Assembly: GCA_947259785.1 (NCBI GenBank)
Contig: CAMYNQ010000004.1
Span: 1 to 59,061 of the forward strand
Direction: 5' to 3'
From: an uncultured Chromatiaceae bacterium
GTDB taxonomy: Bacteria > Pseudomonadota > Gammaproteobacteria > Tenderiales > Tenderiaceae
DNA length: 59,061 nt
Under the pieces are notes generated by a model, which worked only from the letters and a program-made list of their open reading frames with translations, did no database searches and was not told where the DNA came from. The position numbers and the translations under genes are program-made. This document shows, piece by piece, positions 18,248 to 26,063 of this stretch (the first letter of the stretch is position 1; every line of letters starts with the position of its first letter).

Positions 18248-19237
18248 ATGAACATTTTAATCAATAGCAAGCAGTCTCAACAACAAAGCAGGCAGTTTAG
18301 AGTCGCCGTCAGCGCCTGCCTACTTGGCCAGCGGGTGCGCTATGACGGTAATCAAAAACAGCATGCCTTTGTTTGTAGGCAATTGCAAAAATGGATTGAC
18401 CTGGAAGCGATTTGTCCAGAGGTCGAGATTGGTATGGGCGTACCCCGGCCGCCCATTCAACTGCGGCAAATGGCAGGGCATATTAAGGCCGTTGATGTTG
18501 AGCAAGCCGGCCTGGATGTTACGCAACAACTAAATCGTTTTGGGCGCATGACAGCACAGCAACTGTCTGCAATTGATGGTTATATTTTCAAGGCGCGTTC
18601 ACCGAGCTGTGGTGTAACAAGCACGCCAGTCAAACTCAGCGACGGCAGTAATAAAAAAGGAGCGGGTCTGTTTGCTGCGCAAATTATCAAGCAACTGCCG
18701 TTGTTGCCTGTGGTGGAGGAGAGCAAACTGGAAAGCTTTTCTCAGCAGATCAATTTTTTACAAAGGATTAGTGCTTACCAGGGGTGGCGCAGCTTTGCTA
18801 ATCAAGGCCCGAGCTGGTCCGACTTGAGGCAGTTTCATCAAAGCAATAGATTTAATTTGATGGCTCATGGCATTGAGGGCTTGCGTTGCTTAAATTCATG
18901 GCTGGTTGAACATGGCAAGAACGGGCGTATTTCCAAGTCACATCTGCAAACCTATGGTCAACAGTACATGGCCCAATTTGTTAGGCAGGCAAGCAGGCGC
19001 CGACATCAGCAGGTGTTGCGTCGTGTTGCCCAGCTGTTACGTCCCGCTATTAGCGATAAGCAATATGACAGCTTGGTTAAGGCTATTGATCAGTTTCAAC
19101 ATGCTGAGTTGTCTTTATATGGTGTTATTTCAATGCTGAACAAGCGCCAGGCCAGTGCCTGTTTAGCTGAGCTTGAAGCGCAAACCTATCTTGATCTGGA
19201 CGCCGAGATGTGGCGCTGGGCCTATAAAAAACAATAA
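18248..19237 (+). CDS. DUF523 + DUF1722 (YbgA-like) protein
   Basis: The N-terminal domain has the DUF523 signature FRVAVSACLLGQRVRYDGN, with ICPEVEIGMGVPRPPIQLRQ and RSPSCGV, the conserved cysteines suggesting a metal or sulfur role. The C-terminal part (about 190-330) is the YbgA/DUF1722 domain, with LMAHGIEGLR and QYMAQFVRQASRRRHQQVLRRV. The function of this fusion is not established; it is often found beside photolyase genes, but not here. The track begins at GTG 18236; ATG 18248 is also possible and I prefer it. Confidence 0.85.
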   Translation: MNILINSKQSQQQSRQFRVAVSACLLGQRVRYDGNQKQHAFVCRQLQKWIDLEAICPEVEIGMGVPRPPIQLRQMAGHIKAVDVEQAGLDVTQQLNRFGRMTAQQLSAIDGYIFKARSPSCGVTSTPVKLSDGSNKKGAGLFAAQIIKQLPLLPVVEESKLESFSQQINFLQRISAYQGWRSFANQGPSWSDLRQFHQSNRFNLMAHGIEGLRCLNSWLVEHGKNGRISKSHLQTYGQQYMAQFVRQASRRRHQQVLRRVAQLLRPAISDKQYDSLVKAIDQFQHAELSLYGVISMLNKRQASACLAELEAQTYLDLDAEMWRWAYKKQ

Positions 19238-19387
19238 TTTTGCATTTTCAGAGACGAAACTGTCGCTATTTCAGAATAGTAGTTGTTTCTGATATTATAT
19301 GGGGCGGTAGCTAGGGTAATGGATGACCCAGGCCGGCATAAGCCGGTGTGTTCATAACAATCGTAATCATGAGCATAGGGTCGATAA

Positions 19388-19864
19388 GTGCACGAAATAA
19401 ATTATGGCAAGCCATGCCTGAATGGCACAGAGCGGCGTAGAGATAGCGAGCGGCGCACTCACTCCTTTATTACCCTATTATACGCCTTGCATGGTCGGCG
19501 CAGTCTCGGGCGCCGTGATGATGACCAGGGCAAGCGCTTTTTTGATCGCCATGAGCCGAAGTTTTTATTCGTTAGCCTGGGTATTTTTGTGCTCTGTGGC
19601 GTTGACGCCCTGTTTACCCTTAGCCTGATCGATGCCGGGATTGCGACCGAAGCCAATCCGGTTATGCGCTGGCTGATGGAAGAGGGTATTCACCTCTTTT
19701 GGTTCTGCAAGCTGACCATGACCACGTTGTCATTATTTATTTTATTGGCGCTAAAGAATTTTTATTTCATGCGCCGTGTCAAGGTCAGCCATTTACTCTA
19801 TGGCACCTTGGTTATGTATGCAGTATTGATCAAGTATGAACTATGGCTGTTTGGCCTTGCCTAG
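19388..19864 (+). CDS. DUF5658-like membrane protein
   Basis: The 158-residue protein has an Arg-rich cytoplasmic start (TERRRDSERRTHSF, GRRSLGRRDDD) and three or four membrane segments: FLFVSLGIFVLCGVDALFTL (about 59-78), FCKLTMTTLSLFILLALKNF and LLYGTLVMYAVLIKYELWLF. The segment DAGIATEANPVMRWLM (about 82-97) between helices matches the DUF5658 family as I know it. Function is unknown. The start is a GTG and uncertain. It converges on the nhaD remnant, nine bases away. Confidence 0.7.
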   Translation: MHEINYGKPCLNGTERRRDSERRTHSFITLLYALHGRRSLGRRDDDQGKRFFDRHEPKFLFVSLGIFVLCGVDALFTLSLIDAGIATEANPVMRWLMEEGIHLFWFCKLTMTTLSLFILLALKNFYFMRRVKVSHLLYGTLVMYAVLIKYELWLFGLA

Positions 19865-19872
19865 ACCAGTAT

Positions 19873-20277
19873 TTAGATTACATCGGCATTGACCCAAAAA
19901 TGCCCCCAGATGTTGGCGGCATAACCCAACCCTATCGCCCAGCTACATTTCAGGTGACCGAAGAAGGTATACATGCTTCGGGTCTGGCCCATCAGCGCCA
20001 CACATGCTTCTGAACCAATCGATAGCAGCGAACCACCCGCACCCGCCGTCAGCGCCACCAGCAGCCACTGGCCATGGGACATGTCGGGGTCCATGGTCAG
20101 CATTGCAATCATCACCGGGATGTTGTCGACGATGGCGAATAAAATACCCACCAGAATATTGGCCCAGGTGGGGCTGAGGCCTATATACATGCTGTCAGAA
20201 AGCATGCCTAGGCAGCCAACACAGAGAATCACACAGTAGAAGAACATCAGGGTGTGTTCTGGTAAATGTACGTAAAT
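19873..20277 (-). pseudogene. nhaD: 3' remnant of a NhaD-type Na+/H+ antiporter
   Basis: The frame reads PEHTLMFFYCVILCVGCLG, PTWANILVGILFAIVDNIPV, MDPDMSHGQWLLVALTAGAG and GSLLSIGSEACVALMGQ, which is the C-terminal third of NhaD antiporters (usual length over 400). Reading upstream, the homologous frame meets a stop at 20278-20280 and nothing of the N-terminal two thirds follows. It has several unusual substitutions (for example YCV and SEAC), consistent with decay. A GGGGTCA motif lies 28 bases beyond the break. It sits directly upstream of, and divergent from, the Mrp antiporter operon, which may have taken over its job. Confidence 0.8.
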
Positions 20278-20304
20278 TTAGTGCATAATCGAACCCAGTC
20301 AGGT

Positions 20305-20311
20305 GGGGTCA
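20305..20311 (+). repeat. GGGGTCA motif near the nhaD break
   Basis: The string GGGGTCA lies just outside the truncated nhaD end. The same core is seen beside two other gene remnants and inside an inverted-repeat element in this window. Seven bases alone are weak evidence; the pattern is what makes it notable. Confidence 0.35.
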
Positions 20312-20421
20312 GTTTCTGAGGAAGGACCTTGATCAACACTTAATGCTAATCAACAAGATGACATTTATATGAAAGTTAATCGGGCAGCAATGATGTTAAT
20401 TAGAGGCGCGCTCTTTTCAAG

Positions 20422-20898
20422 ATGAAAACCTACAGCTTTGCCTTGTTACTGTTTGTGTTTTGGGTTTGTTTATCGGGATACTTTGAACCCCTGTTGCTTG
20501 GGCTTGGGTTAGCATCCGTCGCATTAACGGTTTTTCTATCGAAGCGGATGAATGTCATCGATCATGAGAGTTATCCTCTACACTTATCATCCAAACTCCC
20601 TGCTTTTTTTACATATCTATTTAAAGAGATCATAAAAGCAAATATTGATGTTATTAAACGAATTTTAAAATTGAGAGGCAAATCAATCAGCCCACATCTG
20701 GTAGAAATGCCTGTGCTGCAAAAGTCTGACCTGGGACGTGTTGTTTATGCCAACGCGATTACATTAACACCGGGAACGGTAACTGTTGAGCTGTCTCAAA
20801 ATACAATAACAGTTCATACACTAGCAAAGGACGCTGCCGAAGAGCTTGCGGAAGGAATTATGGCCAAAGAAATTTCTAAGCGGGTCTTCGAGGAATAA
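20422..20898 (+). CDS. mnhE: Mrp/Mnh antiporter subunit E
   Basis: MnhE/MrpE is a small membrane subunit of the multi-subunit cation/proton antiporter. The 158-residue protein has two N-terminal helices (ALLLFVFWVCLSGYFEPLLL and onward), then LFKEIIKANIDVIKRIL (about 68-84) and a C-terminal soluble part, VVYANAITLTPGTVTVEL, which is the family signature. It is the first gene of a tightly packed operon, overlapping the mnhF start by one base. Confidence 0.93.
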   Translation: MKTYSFALLLFVFWVCLSGYFEPLLLGLGLASVALTVFLSKRMNVIDHESYPLHLSSKLPAFFTYLFKEIIKANIDVIKRILKLRGKSISPHLVEMPVLQKSDLGRVVYANAITLTPGTVTVELSQNTITVHTLAKDAAEELAEGIMAKEISKRVFEE

Positions 20899-21197
20899 TG
20901 TTTATTGCAGTCTCAGTGGCGATTCTTATTACGATGGGCTTGGCGCTTGCACGTGCCCTTATGGGGCCTACCACGTATGATCGCATTGCGGCGGTTAATA
21001 TGTTTGGCACCAAGACCGTGTTGCTCATTGCTGTTTTGGCATTTTTATCGGGCAGTACAGATTTGCTGGATATTGCGTTGGTCTACGCGCTGATTAATTT
21101 TATGGGTGTTGTAGCGGCGCTGAAGCTGGTCTCTCAGGGTGATTTTCACTCCTCCAAAGAAGATAAAGCCAAAACCGAAAAGGTGGGGGCAGAGTGA
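20898..21197 (+). CDS. mnhF: Mrp/Mnh antiporter subunit F
   Basis: The 99-residue protein has three membrane helices and the conserved first loop ALMGPTTYDRIAAVNMFGTK (about 14-33). LLDIALVYALINFMGVVAAL (about 53-72) is also typical. It is part of the membrane complex that exchanges Na+ (or K+) for H+; its individual role is not defined. It overlaps both neighbours by a few bases. Confidence 0.93.
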   Translation: MFIAVSVAILITMGLALARALMGPTTYDRIAAVNMFGTKTVLLIAVLAFLSGSTDLLDIALVYALINFMGVVAALKLVSQGDFHSSKEDKAKTEKVGAE

Positions 21198-21514
21198 TCA
21201 TTGACACACTTAGCTGGATTTGCCTATTCGCTGGTGGGGTGCTGGGGATTATTGGTGGTATAGGCATTCACCGCTTTCCCGATTTTTATAGCCGCCTGCA
21301 TGCTGCCGGAATAACCGATACCCTGTGTGCCATGTTGATTTTACTCGGCCTGGGATTGCAGGCCGGTTTGAGTCTCGCTGCTTTTAAGTTGGCACTGATT
21401 TTCTTTTTTCTCTTCTTTACCAGCCCAACCGCCTCGCACGCATTGGCAAATGCGGCCCTACATAGCGGTCTTAAGCCGAAACTGGACATGGGTAACAATA
21501 AGACTAAATCATGA
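21194..21514 (+). CDS. mnhG: Mrp/Mnh antiporter subunit G
   Basis: The 106-residue protein carries the family motif GGIGIHRFPDFYSRLHAAGI (about 21-40), ending in T-D-T, and then two further helices. TSPTASHALANAAL (about 76-89) is the usual PF03334 ending. The start is GTG at 21194, overlapping mnhF by four bases. It is an essential subunit of Mrp-type antiporters in characterised systems. Confidence 0.93.
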   Translation: MIIDTLSWICLFAGGVLGIIGGIGIHRFPDFYSRLHAAGITDTLCAMLILLGLGLQAGLSLAAFKLALIFFFLFFTSPTASHALANAALHSGLKPKLDMGNNKTKS

Positions 21515-22104
21515 TTGATATCGTTATCGGCATTACCTTGTTAGCCTTTTTGGCTATTACCGCGGTGGCGATTGTGCGCATGACAAACCTTTTTGCCATT
21601 GTCATGCTGTTTGGGATTTTTAGTCTGTTATCGGCGGGCCTGTTTGTGGTGATGGATGCCCCTGACGTGGCATTTACCGAGGCAGCCGTTGGCGCGGGTA
21701 TTTCTACGGTATTAATGTTGGCGACACTGGCATTAATAAAAAATCATGGAAAAACCCCTTATAACGAGGCCACACCGCGAGCCCATCGCCCGTGGTTGCC
21801 ATTGGCTGTGGTGGGAATAACCGGCGCTGCACTGATTTATGGCACCTGGGATATTCCCGGGTTTGGTGATCCTAATGCCCCGGCGCAAACACATGTTGCA
21901 CGCTATTACATCGAAAATGCAGTCCCCGAAACCGGCGTGCCAAATATAGTTACCGCCGTTCTAGCGAGTTATCGCGGATTTGATACCTTGGGCGAAGTCG
22001 CTGTTGTCTTTACCGCAGGTGTCGCCGTATTGCTGTTAATAGGTGGAAGACGTCCGAAATCCACCGTGAAGCTGAAGGATGAAAAGGGGCAAGATGATGC
22101 CTAA
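21511..22104 (+). CDS. Antiporter subunit matching the C-terminal part of MrpA
   Basis: The 197-residue protein contains a DUF4040/MbhD-like part (about 1-75; VVMDAPDVAFTEAAVGAGIS) followed by an MbhE-like part (about 85-185; SYRGFDTLGEVAVVFTAGVA). In group 1 Mrp systems both are fused to the end of MrpA; here they form a separate gene, as in other split Mrp operons and membrane-bound hydrogenases. It overlaps mnhG by four bases and mnhB at its end. Confidence 0.88.
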   Translation: MIDIVIGITLLAFLAITAVAIVRMTNLFAIVMLFGIFSLLSAGLFVVMDAPDVAFTEAAVGAGISTVLMLATLALIKNHGKTPYNEATPRAHRPWLPLAVVGITGAALIYGTWDIPGFGDPNAPAQTHVARYYIENAVPETGVPNIVTAVLASYRGFDTLGEVAVVFTAGVAVLLLIGGRRPKSTVKLKDEKGQDDA

Positions 22105-22513
22105 CCTGATCCTGCATGTTGTTTCCAAATTTCTCATTCCGCTGATTATAATTTTTGCTCTATATGTTCAGTTCCATGGTGATTTCGGGCCCGGTGGCGG
22201 CTTTCAGGCTGGGGTGATTTTCAGTGCGGCCATCATACTTTATGCCATGGTGTTTGGCCTTGATGCGGCAGAAAAGATTATTCCCCCGTATATGTTACGC
22301 ATCCTGGCCAGCCTTGGCGTGGTGATCTATGCCGGAGTGGGGGTGGTTTCTCTACTATTGGGCGGCAATTATCTTGATTACAGTGTATTGGCAAGCACGC
22401 AGGTTGCCGGGCAGCATCTGGGCATATTGTTGGTGGAGTTGGGAGTAGGCATTACAGTTTCTGCGGTCATGCTGATTATCTATTTTGCCTTTGCAGGCAG
22501 GGGCAGAGAATAG
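22094..22513 (+). CDS. mnhB: Mrp/Mnh antiporter subunit B
   Basis: MnhB has four membrane helices. FGPGGGFQAGVIFSAAIILY (about 32-51) is the PF04039 signature. The track starts at 22079, but the ATG pair at 22094/22097 follows AAGGGG and gives the usual N-terminus MMPNLILHVVSKFLIPLI. About 139 residues. The stop overlaps the GTG of mnhC. Confidence 0.92.
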   Translation: MMPNLILHVVSKFLIPLIIIFALYVQFHGDFGPGGGFQAGVIFSAAIILYAMVFGLDAAEKIIPPYMLRILASLGVVIYAGVGVVSLLLGGNYLDYSVLASTQVAGQHLGILLVELGVGITVSAVMLIIYFAFAGRGRE

Positions 22514-22869
22514 TGGATTTTTTTATTGGCCATTATAACTACTGGGTAGTGATCTTTTTAATGATGGTCGGGCTGTATACGGTTATCAGCAGGGGCAACC
22601 TAGTAAAAAAAATTATCGGACTGAATATCTTTCAGGTGTCTGTTTTTTTACTTTATATCAACATGAGTACGCTGGAAGATGGGGCGATGCCGATTATTAC
22701 TGAAGGTGTTGAACTCTACTCTAACCCATTGCCACATGTGTTGATCCTGACCGCAATCGTAGTGGGTGTTGCAACGACCGCCTTGGCTCTGGCATTAGTG
22801 GTGCGAATAAAAGAGGCCTACGGCACTATTGAAGAAGATGAAATTCATCAGCAGGATCATTCACTATAA
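22513..22869 (+). CDS. mnhC: Mrp/Mnh antiporter subunit C (NuoK-like)
   Basis: The 118-residue, three-helix protein is related to NuoK of complex I. Typical signs are GLYTVISRGNLVKKIIGLNI (about 17-36) and the strongly conserved NPLPHVLILTAIVVGVATTA (about 75-94). The start is GTG at 22513, and the gene overlaps the mnhD start by one base. Confidence 0.94.
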   Translation: MDFFIGHYNYWVVIFLMMVGLYTVISRGNLVKKIIGLNIFQVSVFLLYINMSTLEDGAMPIITEGVELYSNPLPHVLILTAIVVGVATTALALALVVRIKEAYGTIEEDEIHQQDHSL

Positions 22870-24344
22870 TGGAAAGCCACATTAGCCTGCTGCTGGTTGT
22901 TATACCGCTTATTGCGGCCCCTATTGTCGCTGTTTTACCGCGTGGGCGACTGCCATGGGCGGTCGCATTGGTGGTTACCTTGCTGTGTGCCGTGCTTGCT
23001 GGCATGCAGCTATGGGCTGTACTTCATGATGGTGTGATCAGTTATGATCTGGGAGGATGGGCGCCCCCCTGGGGGATTGAATATCGTATTGATGCAGTCA
23101 ATGCCTTTGTTGCACTGATTGTTGCAAGCATTGCTGCGATTACATTGCCCTATGCGCTACTCAGTGTAGAGAAAGAGATTCCTGAACATCAGATTCCGTT
23201 GTTCTATAGCGCTATTTTGCTTTGTCTGGCGGGCTTGCTGGGGATCACCCAAACAGGTGACATTTTTAATGTCTTTGTCTTTTTGGAAATATCATCACTC
23301 TCTTCATATGCACTGATTAGCCTTGGAAAAAATCGACAAGCGCTGACTTCTGCCTATCAATATCTGGTCATGGGTACCATTGGTGCTACCTTCTACTTGA
23401 TTGGTGTCGGTCTGATTTATTCACAAACCGGCACCTTGAATATGCAGGATCTGGCAACTCTTCTGCCCGAGGTGTTTCACCTTAAAACGGTCAGCACCGG
23501 CTTTGCCTTCATCATCATTGGCATCGCGCTAAAGTTGGCGCTGTTTCCTTTGCATCTTTGGTTGCCCAATGCATATACCTATGCACCCTCGGTAGTCACG
23601 GTTTTCCTTGCCGCAACGGCCACCAAGGTCGCCCTTTATGTGATGCTTCGGATCTTATTTATCGTTTTTCCGGGTAGCTTTTCATTTGCAGCACCCACTG
23701 AAGAGCTATTTATAATCGCCGGTATTACCAGCATTATCATTGCGTCAATTTATGCCATTTATCAGGAGGATGTTAAACGATTATTGGCTTATTCCAGTGT
23801 TGCACAGATTGGCTACATGGCGCTGGGGATTGGCTTTTCGTCGGCAATGGGGGTCACCGCGACACTGATTCATCTTTTCAATCATGCACTCATGAAAGGC
23901 GCACTGTTTATGGCCGTCGGTGCCATTATTTATCGTATCGGTATATGTCGCATGGGAGATATTCATGGTCTGGGAAAGCAGATGCCCTGGACCTTTGCTG
24001 CCATAATCATTGGTGGTCTGAGCCTCATCGGCGTACCCGGCACGGCTGGGTTTATCAGTAAATGGTATCTTGTGTCAGCAGCACTGGACAAAGAGGCGTG
24101 GATCTCTATTGCCGTTATTCTAGTCGGTTCTCTGTTCGCAGTAATCTATGTGGGCAAAATAATTGAAGCGCTCTATTTTAAACCCGTCACAGACTCCGGA
24201 AAATTAGTGAAAGAGGTGCCGTTACTTTTGTTGCTGCCTACCTGGGTTTTAGTGTTGGCTAATATTTACTTTGGTTTAAATACTGAATTAACGGTCGGTG
24301 TTGCAGAAAGAGCTGTAGCGATTTTGAGGATAATGAGTATATGA
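22869..24344 (+). CDS. mnhD: Mrp/Mnh antiporter subunit D
   Basis: This 491-residue, about 14-helix protein is related to NuoN/NuoM. VFVFLEISSLSSYALIS (about 136-152) has the conserved membrane glutamate, KLALFPLHLWLPNAYTYAPS (about 221-240) a conserved lysine, and DVKRLLAYSSVAQIGYMALG (about 300-319) the second lysine and the broken helix region. HLFNHALMKGALFMAVG follows. It is a proton-translocating subunit. It overlaps the next gene by four bases. Confidence 0.94.
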   Translation: MESHISLLLVVIPLIAAPIVAVLPRGRLPWAVALVVTLLCAVLAGMQLWAVLHDGVISYDLGGWAPPWGIEYRIDAVNAFVALIVASIAAITLPYALLSVEKEIPEHQIPLFYSAILLCLAGLLGITQTGDIFNVFVFLEISSLSSYALISLGKNRQALTSAYQYLVMGTIGATFYLIGVGLIYSQTGTLNMQDLATLLPEVFHLKTVSTGFAFIIIGIALKLALFPLHLWLPNAYTYAPSVVTVFLAATATKVALYVMLRILFIVFPGSFSFAAPTEELFIIAGITSIIIASIYAIYQEDVKRLLAYSSVAQIGYMALGIGFSSAMGVTATLIHLFNHALMKGALFMAVGAIIYRIGICRMGDIHGLGKQMPWTFAAIIIGGLSLIGVPGTAGFISKWYLVSAALDKEAWISIAVILVGSLFAVIYVGKIIEALYFKPVTDSGKLVKEVPLLLLLPTWVLVLANIYFGLNTELTVGVAERAVAILRIMSI

Positions 24345-25807
24345 GCAGTGAAATGCTGCTGCTAGCAACGCTGCTTCTGCCCTTGATTGGGGCTGCTGGC
24401 ATAGTTGCTACCGGGCGCAACCCTAATCTTAGGGAAGGGGTAACACTGGTAACGGCATCACTCATTGCGATTCTAGTGGTGGTGATAGCCAGTCGATTCA
24501 TGAATGGGGAGCAGTTTGCGCTAACCGTGACTGAACCGCTTCCTGGCATCGCCATTGCCTTTAAGATTGAAGCATTGGGGATGCTGTTTGCGTTGGTTGC
24601 AGGCTTGTTATGGCTTGTCACTTCTGTCTACGCCATCGGTTATATGCGGGGCCATCACGAAAAAAATCAAACACGATTTTTCGCTGCCTTTGCCATCGCC
24701 ATCTCCTGCACATTGGCTATCGCGTTTTCCGATAACCTGTTTACGCTCTTTCTGTTTTATGAGCTATTGACGCTTTCCACTTATCCGCTTGTTGCCCACG
24801 CAGGTACGCCAGAGGCAAAACGTGGCGGACGTGTCTATCTCGGTATCTTGTTGGGAACATCTATTGGCTTTTTCCTGCTGGCCATTCTGGTGACATGGTT
24901 TGTTTCAGGCAGTGTTGATTTCCAGCAAGGTGGGATTTTAGCAGGTAAACTTGATCCGGCATGGGCGGGTTTGCTCTATGCGCTATTTCTATTTGGTATC
25001 GGTAAAGCAGCACTGATGCCTTTTCATCGCTGGTTACCTGCGGCGATGGTGGCACCCACCCCGGTCAGCGCTCTACTGCATGCGGTAGCGGTCGTTAAGG
25101 CGGGTGTATTTACGCTGCTTAAAGTGACGATCTATATTTTTGGTAGTGATTTTATTCTATCCAATAATGTTACCGGTGGTTTAATCTGGATTGCGGCCGC
25201 CACTATATTATTCGCATCCATGATTGCGATGACCAAGGATAATCTCAAGGCGCGTTTGGCTTACTCTACAGTCAGCCAGTTAAGTTACATTGCTCTGGGC
25301 GCAATGCTGGCAAGTAAATCTGGGCTGGTTGGTGCTTCAATGCATATTGTCATGCATGCGTTTGCAAAAATCACCCTCTTTTTCGCCGCCGGTGCCATCT
25401 TTGTTGCCACCCATAAAAAGCTGGTCAGTGAGCTGAATGGCCTGGGCCGTGCGATGCCGATCACCTTTGCGGCATTTTTGATTGGCGCCTTAAGCATTAT
25501 TGGCTTACCACCTTTTGGCGGTATGTGGAGCAAGTGGTATCTTGGTTTAGGCGCGGCTGAGACGGCGCAGCTATTATTGCTTGCAGTGTTAATGATTAGC
25601 TCGCTGTTAAATATTGTCTACCTGTTACCTATTCCTATTCGGGCCTTTTTCAGCAAACCTGCTAGTGGTGAACACTACACGAAGATCGCTGAGGCACCAA
25701 AAACAATCTTGTTAGCCATGATTGTTACCTCAACGGCATGTGTCATCTTATTTTTTTATCCCGACCCAATTTATCAGCTGGCAAATTTAGCTGCTGGAGG
25801 CGCTTGA
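24341..25807 (+). CDS. Second MnhD-like (proton-translocating) subunit
   Basis: This 488-residue protein is another NuoL/M/N-type antiporter subunit. FLFYELLTLSTYPLVAHAGT (about 131-150) has the conserved Glu. KAALMPFHRWLPAAMVAPTP (about 224-243) and NLKARLAYSTVSQLSYIALG (about 300-319) carry conserved lysines and match NuoL/MrpA-like proteins well. It probably corresponds to the N-terminal domain of MrpA or a D paralogue; without an alignment I leave it unnamed. Confidence 0.88.
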   Translation: MSSEMLLLATLLLPLIGAAGIVATGRNPNLREGVTLVTASLIAILVVVIASRFMNGEQFALTVTEPLPGIAIAFKIEALGMLFALVAGLLWLVTSVYAIGYMRGHHEKNQTRFFAAFAIAISCTLAIAFSDNLFTLFLFYELLTLSTYPLVAHAGTPEAKRGGRVYLGILLGTSIGFFLLAILVTWFVSGSVDFQQGGILAGKLDPAWAGLLYALFLFGIGKAALMPFHRWLPAAMVAPTPVSALLHAVAVVKAGVFTLLKVTIYIFGSDFILSNNVTGGLIWIAAATILFASMIAMTKDNLKARLAYSTVSQLSYIALGAMLASKSGLVGASMHIVMHAFAKITLFFAAGAIFVATHKKLVSELNGLGRAMPITFAAFLIGALSIIGLPPFGGMWSKWYLGLGAAETAQLLLLAVLMISSLLNIVYLLPIPIRAFFSKPASGEHYTKIAEAPKTILLAMIVTSTACVILFFYPDPIYQLANLAAGGA

Positions 25808-25808
25808 G

Positions 25809-26063
25809 ATGCCTGATGAAAAGCAGAAAGACTATCTTTTCGATAAGCCCAAAAATGTCAGTCGACTGCTCAACGGGTTTTATGTGATTTGTGTTCTATT
25901 GGTAATCGCTGACTTTATCGTCCATCGTCACGTTGGTTTTGCCTGGGAGGAGATACCCGCTTTTTATGCCCTTTATGGTTTCGCTGCCTGTGTAGTGCTG
26001 GTTGTCATCGCAAAAAAGATGCGCAATATTGTGATGCGCAAGGAAGATTATTACGATGAGTGA
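25809..26063 (+). CDS. Small two-helix protein of the antiporter operon
   Basis: The 84-residue protein has two membrane helices (FYVICVLLVIADFIVHRHVG and FYALYGFAACVVLVVIAKKM) with a loop containing GFAWEEIPAFYALYGF, then a charged tail. It is not one of the canonical Mrp A-G subunits. Its place between two D-like subunits, with ATG one base after the stop before it and an eight-base overlap with the next gene, implies it is part of the complex or its assembly. I do not know a named family for certain. Confidence 0.75.
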   Translation: MPDEKQKDYLFDKPKNVSRLLNGFYVICVLLVIADFIVHRHVGFAWEEIPAFYALYGFAACVVLVVIAKKMRNIVMRKEDYYDE